Assembly: GCA_022571615.1 (NCBI GenBank)
Contig: JACZXM010000191.1
Location: 1-6,345 of the forward strand
Source of the DNA: Acidobacteriota bacterium
GTDB taxonomy: Bacteria > Acidobacteriota > UBA890 > WLXD01
DNA: 6,345 nt
Reading direction: 5' to 3'
Positions within the stretch are counted from its first letter, which is position 1, and each line of letters starts with the position of its first letter. Shown here in pieces: positions 6,137-6,345 of the stretch. Under the pieces are notes generated by a model. That model had not been told where the DNA came from. It worked only from the letters and a program-made list of their open reading frames with translations, and made no database searches. A program made the position numbers and the translations under genes.

Positions 6137-6345
6137 TATCTTGCGTCGCCCAGCGGCGCCCGCCGAACCGAACTGGTTGACCGGCTGCTGAAGCATCCCC
6201 GATTTGCCGGGCGCTGGACGACGTTCTTCGGAGACATGCTGCGATTGCGTTCCAATGCCGAAGGGGGAGCCGCGCTGACGGCCTACGTGTATCGCTCGAT
6301 TCAAACCGGGATGCCGTACGATGTCCTCGTGCGGCGGCTGATCGC
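6137..6345 (+). pseudogene. DUF1549 domain fragment, no start, open at window end
   Basis: The 69 codons after the CoxS stop, in the same frame, read as the inside of a DUF1549 domain: TELVDRLLKHPRFAGRW (11-27), then TTFFGDMLRLRSNAEGG (28-44), then YVYRSIQTGMPYDVLVRRLI (50-69). These match the family's usual LVDRLLxSPRxGERW, its WLDLxR-like segment with the FFGD variant, and the (N/D)xPYDxxVRxLI end. DUF1549 proteins are large secreted proteins, often joined to DUF1553 and a Planctomycete cytochrome-c-like domain, common in Planctomycetota and Acidobacteriota; their role is unsettled. There is no signal peptide, no usable start and no ribosome site. The N-terminal part is missing and the frame runs off the end of the window, so completeness downstream is unknown. 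By hand count about 26% of codons end in A or T, against about 15% in the CoxS part, hinting at a different origin. Family recognition is from memory. Confidence 0.68.

Noticed and set aside
5612..6304. Minus-strand frame opposite the CoxS and DUF1549 region
   Set aside because: It is antisense to two recognisable protein families and shows no motif of its own.
1..6345. CRISPR array, insertion sequence, tRNA or rRNA, toxin-antitoxin or phage genes
   Set aside because: I saw no regularly spaced repeats, no terminal inverted repeats with a transposase, no tRNA cloverleaf and no matching proteins on either strand.

Overview
The window is a GC-rich bacterial segment with tightly packed genes. 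It most resembles Acidobacteriota or a neighbouring soil or sediment phylum. The strongest clue is a large orphan MacB/FtsX-type permease of the ADOP kind (acidobacterial duplicated orphan permease) paired with a PadR regulator. A fragment of a DUF1549 (planctomycete/acidobacterial type) protein and a DUF6677-like membrane protein fit the same group. The assignment rests on gene content alone.

Layout. (1) Positions 1-1571, plus strand: the 3' part of a small multi-pass membrane protein overlaps by an ATGA a 340-aa serine hydrolase with a class A beta-lactamase-like fold. The two are probably translationally coupled. (2) Positions 1572-1727: a convergent intergenic gap with one perfect 8-bp hairpin that could end transcription. 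(3) Positions 1728-4783, minus strand: a PadR repressor followed by the ADOP permease, overlapping by a GTGA. This is a classic two-gene operon. (4) Positions 4784-4935: a divergent intergenic region holding a perfect 9-bp inverted repeat. It covers the best candidate PadR promoter, so autoregulation is likely. (5) Positions 4936-6136, plus strand: a SAM-dependent methyltransferase, then 10 nt later a [2Fe-2S] small subunit of the CoxS/xanthine dehydrogenase family. (6) Positions 6137-6345: in the same frame as CoxS but after a TAG stop, the sequence becomes a DUF1549 fragment that runs off the window end.

The most unusual point is the CoxS/DUF1549 junction. CoxS stops exactly at a PTEAEIR-like motif that both families carry at their own equivalent positions, and DUF1549 homology continues colinearly beyond it. 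Both genes are therefore broken, either by a microhomology-mediated deletion or by an assembly misjoin. The rest looks like ordinary chromosomal content. I see no CRISPR array, insertion sequence, tRNA or rRNA, and no convincing new defence or mobile system.
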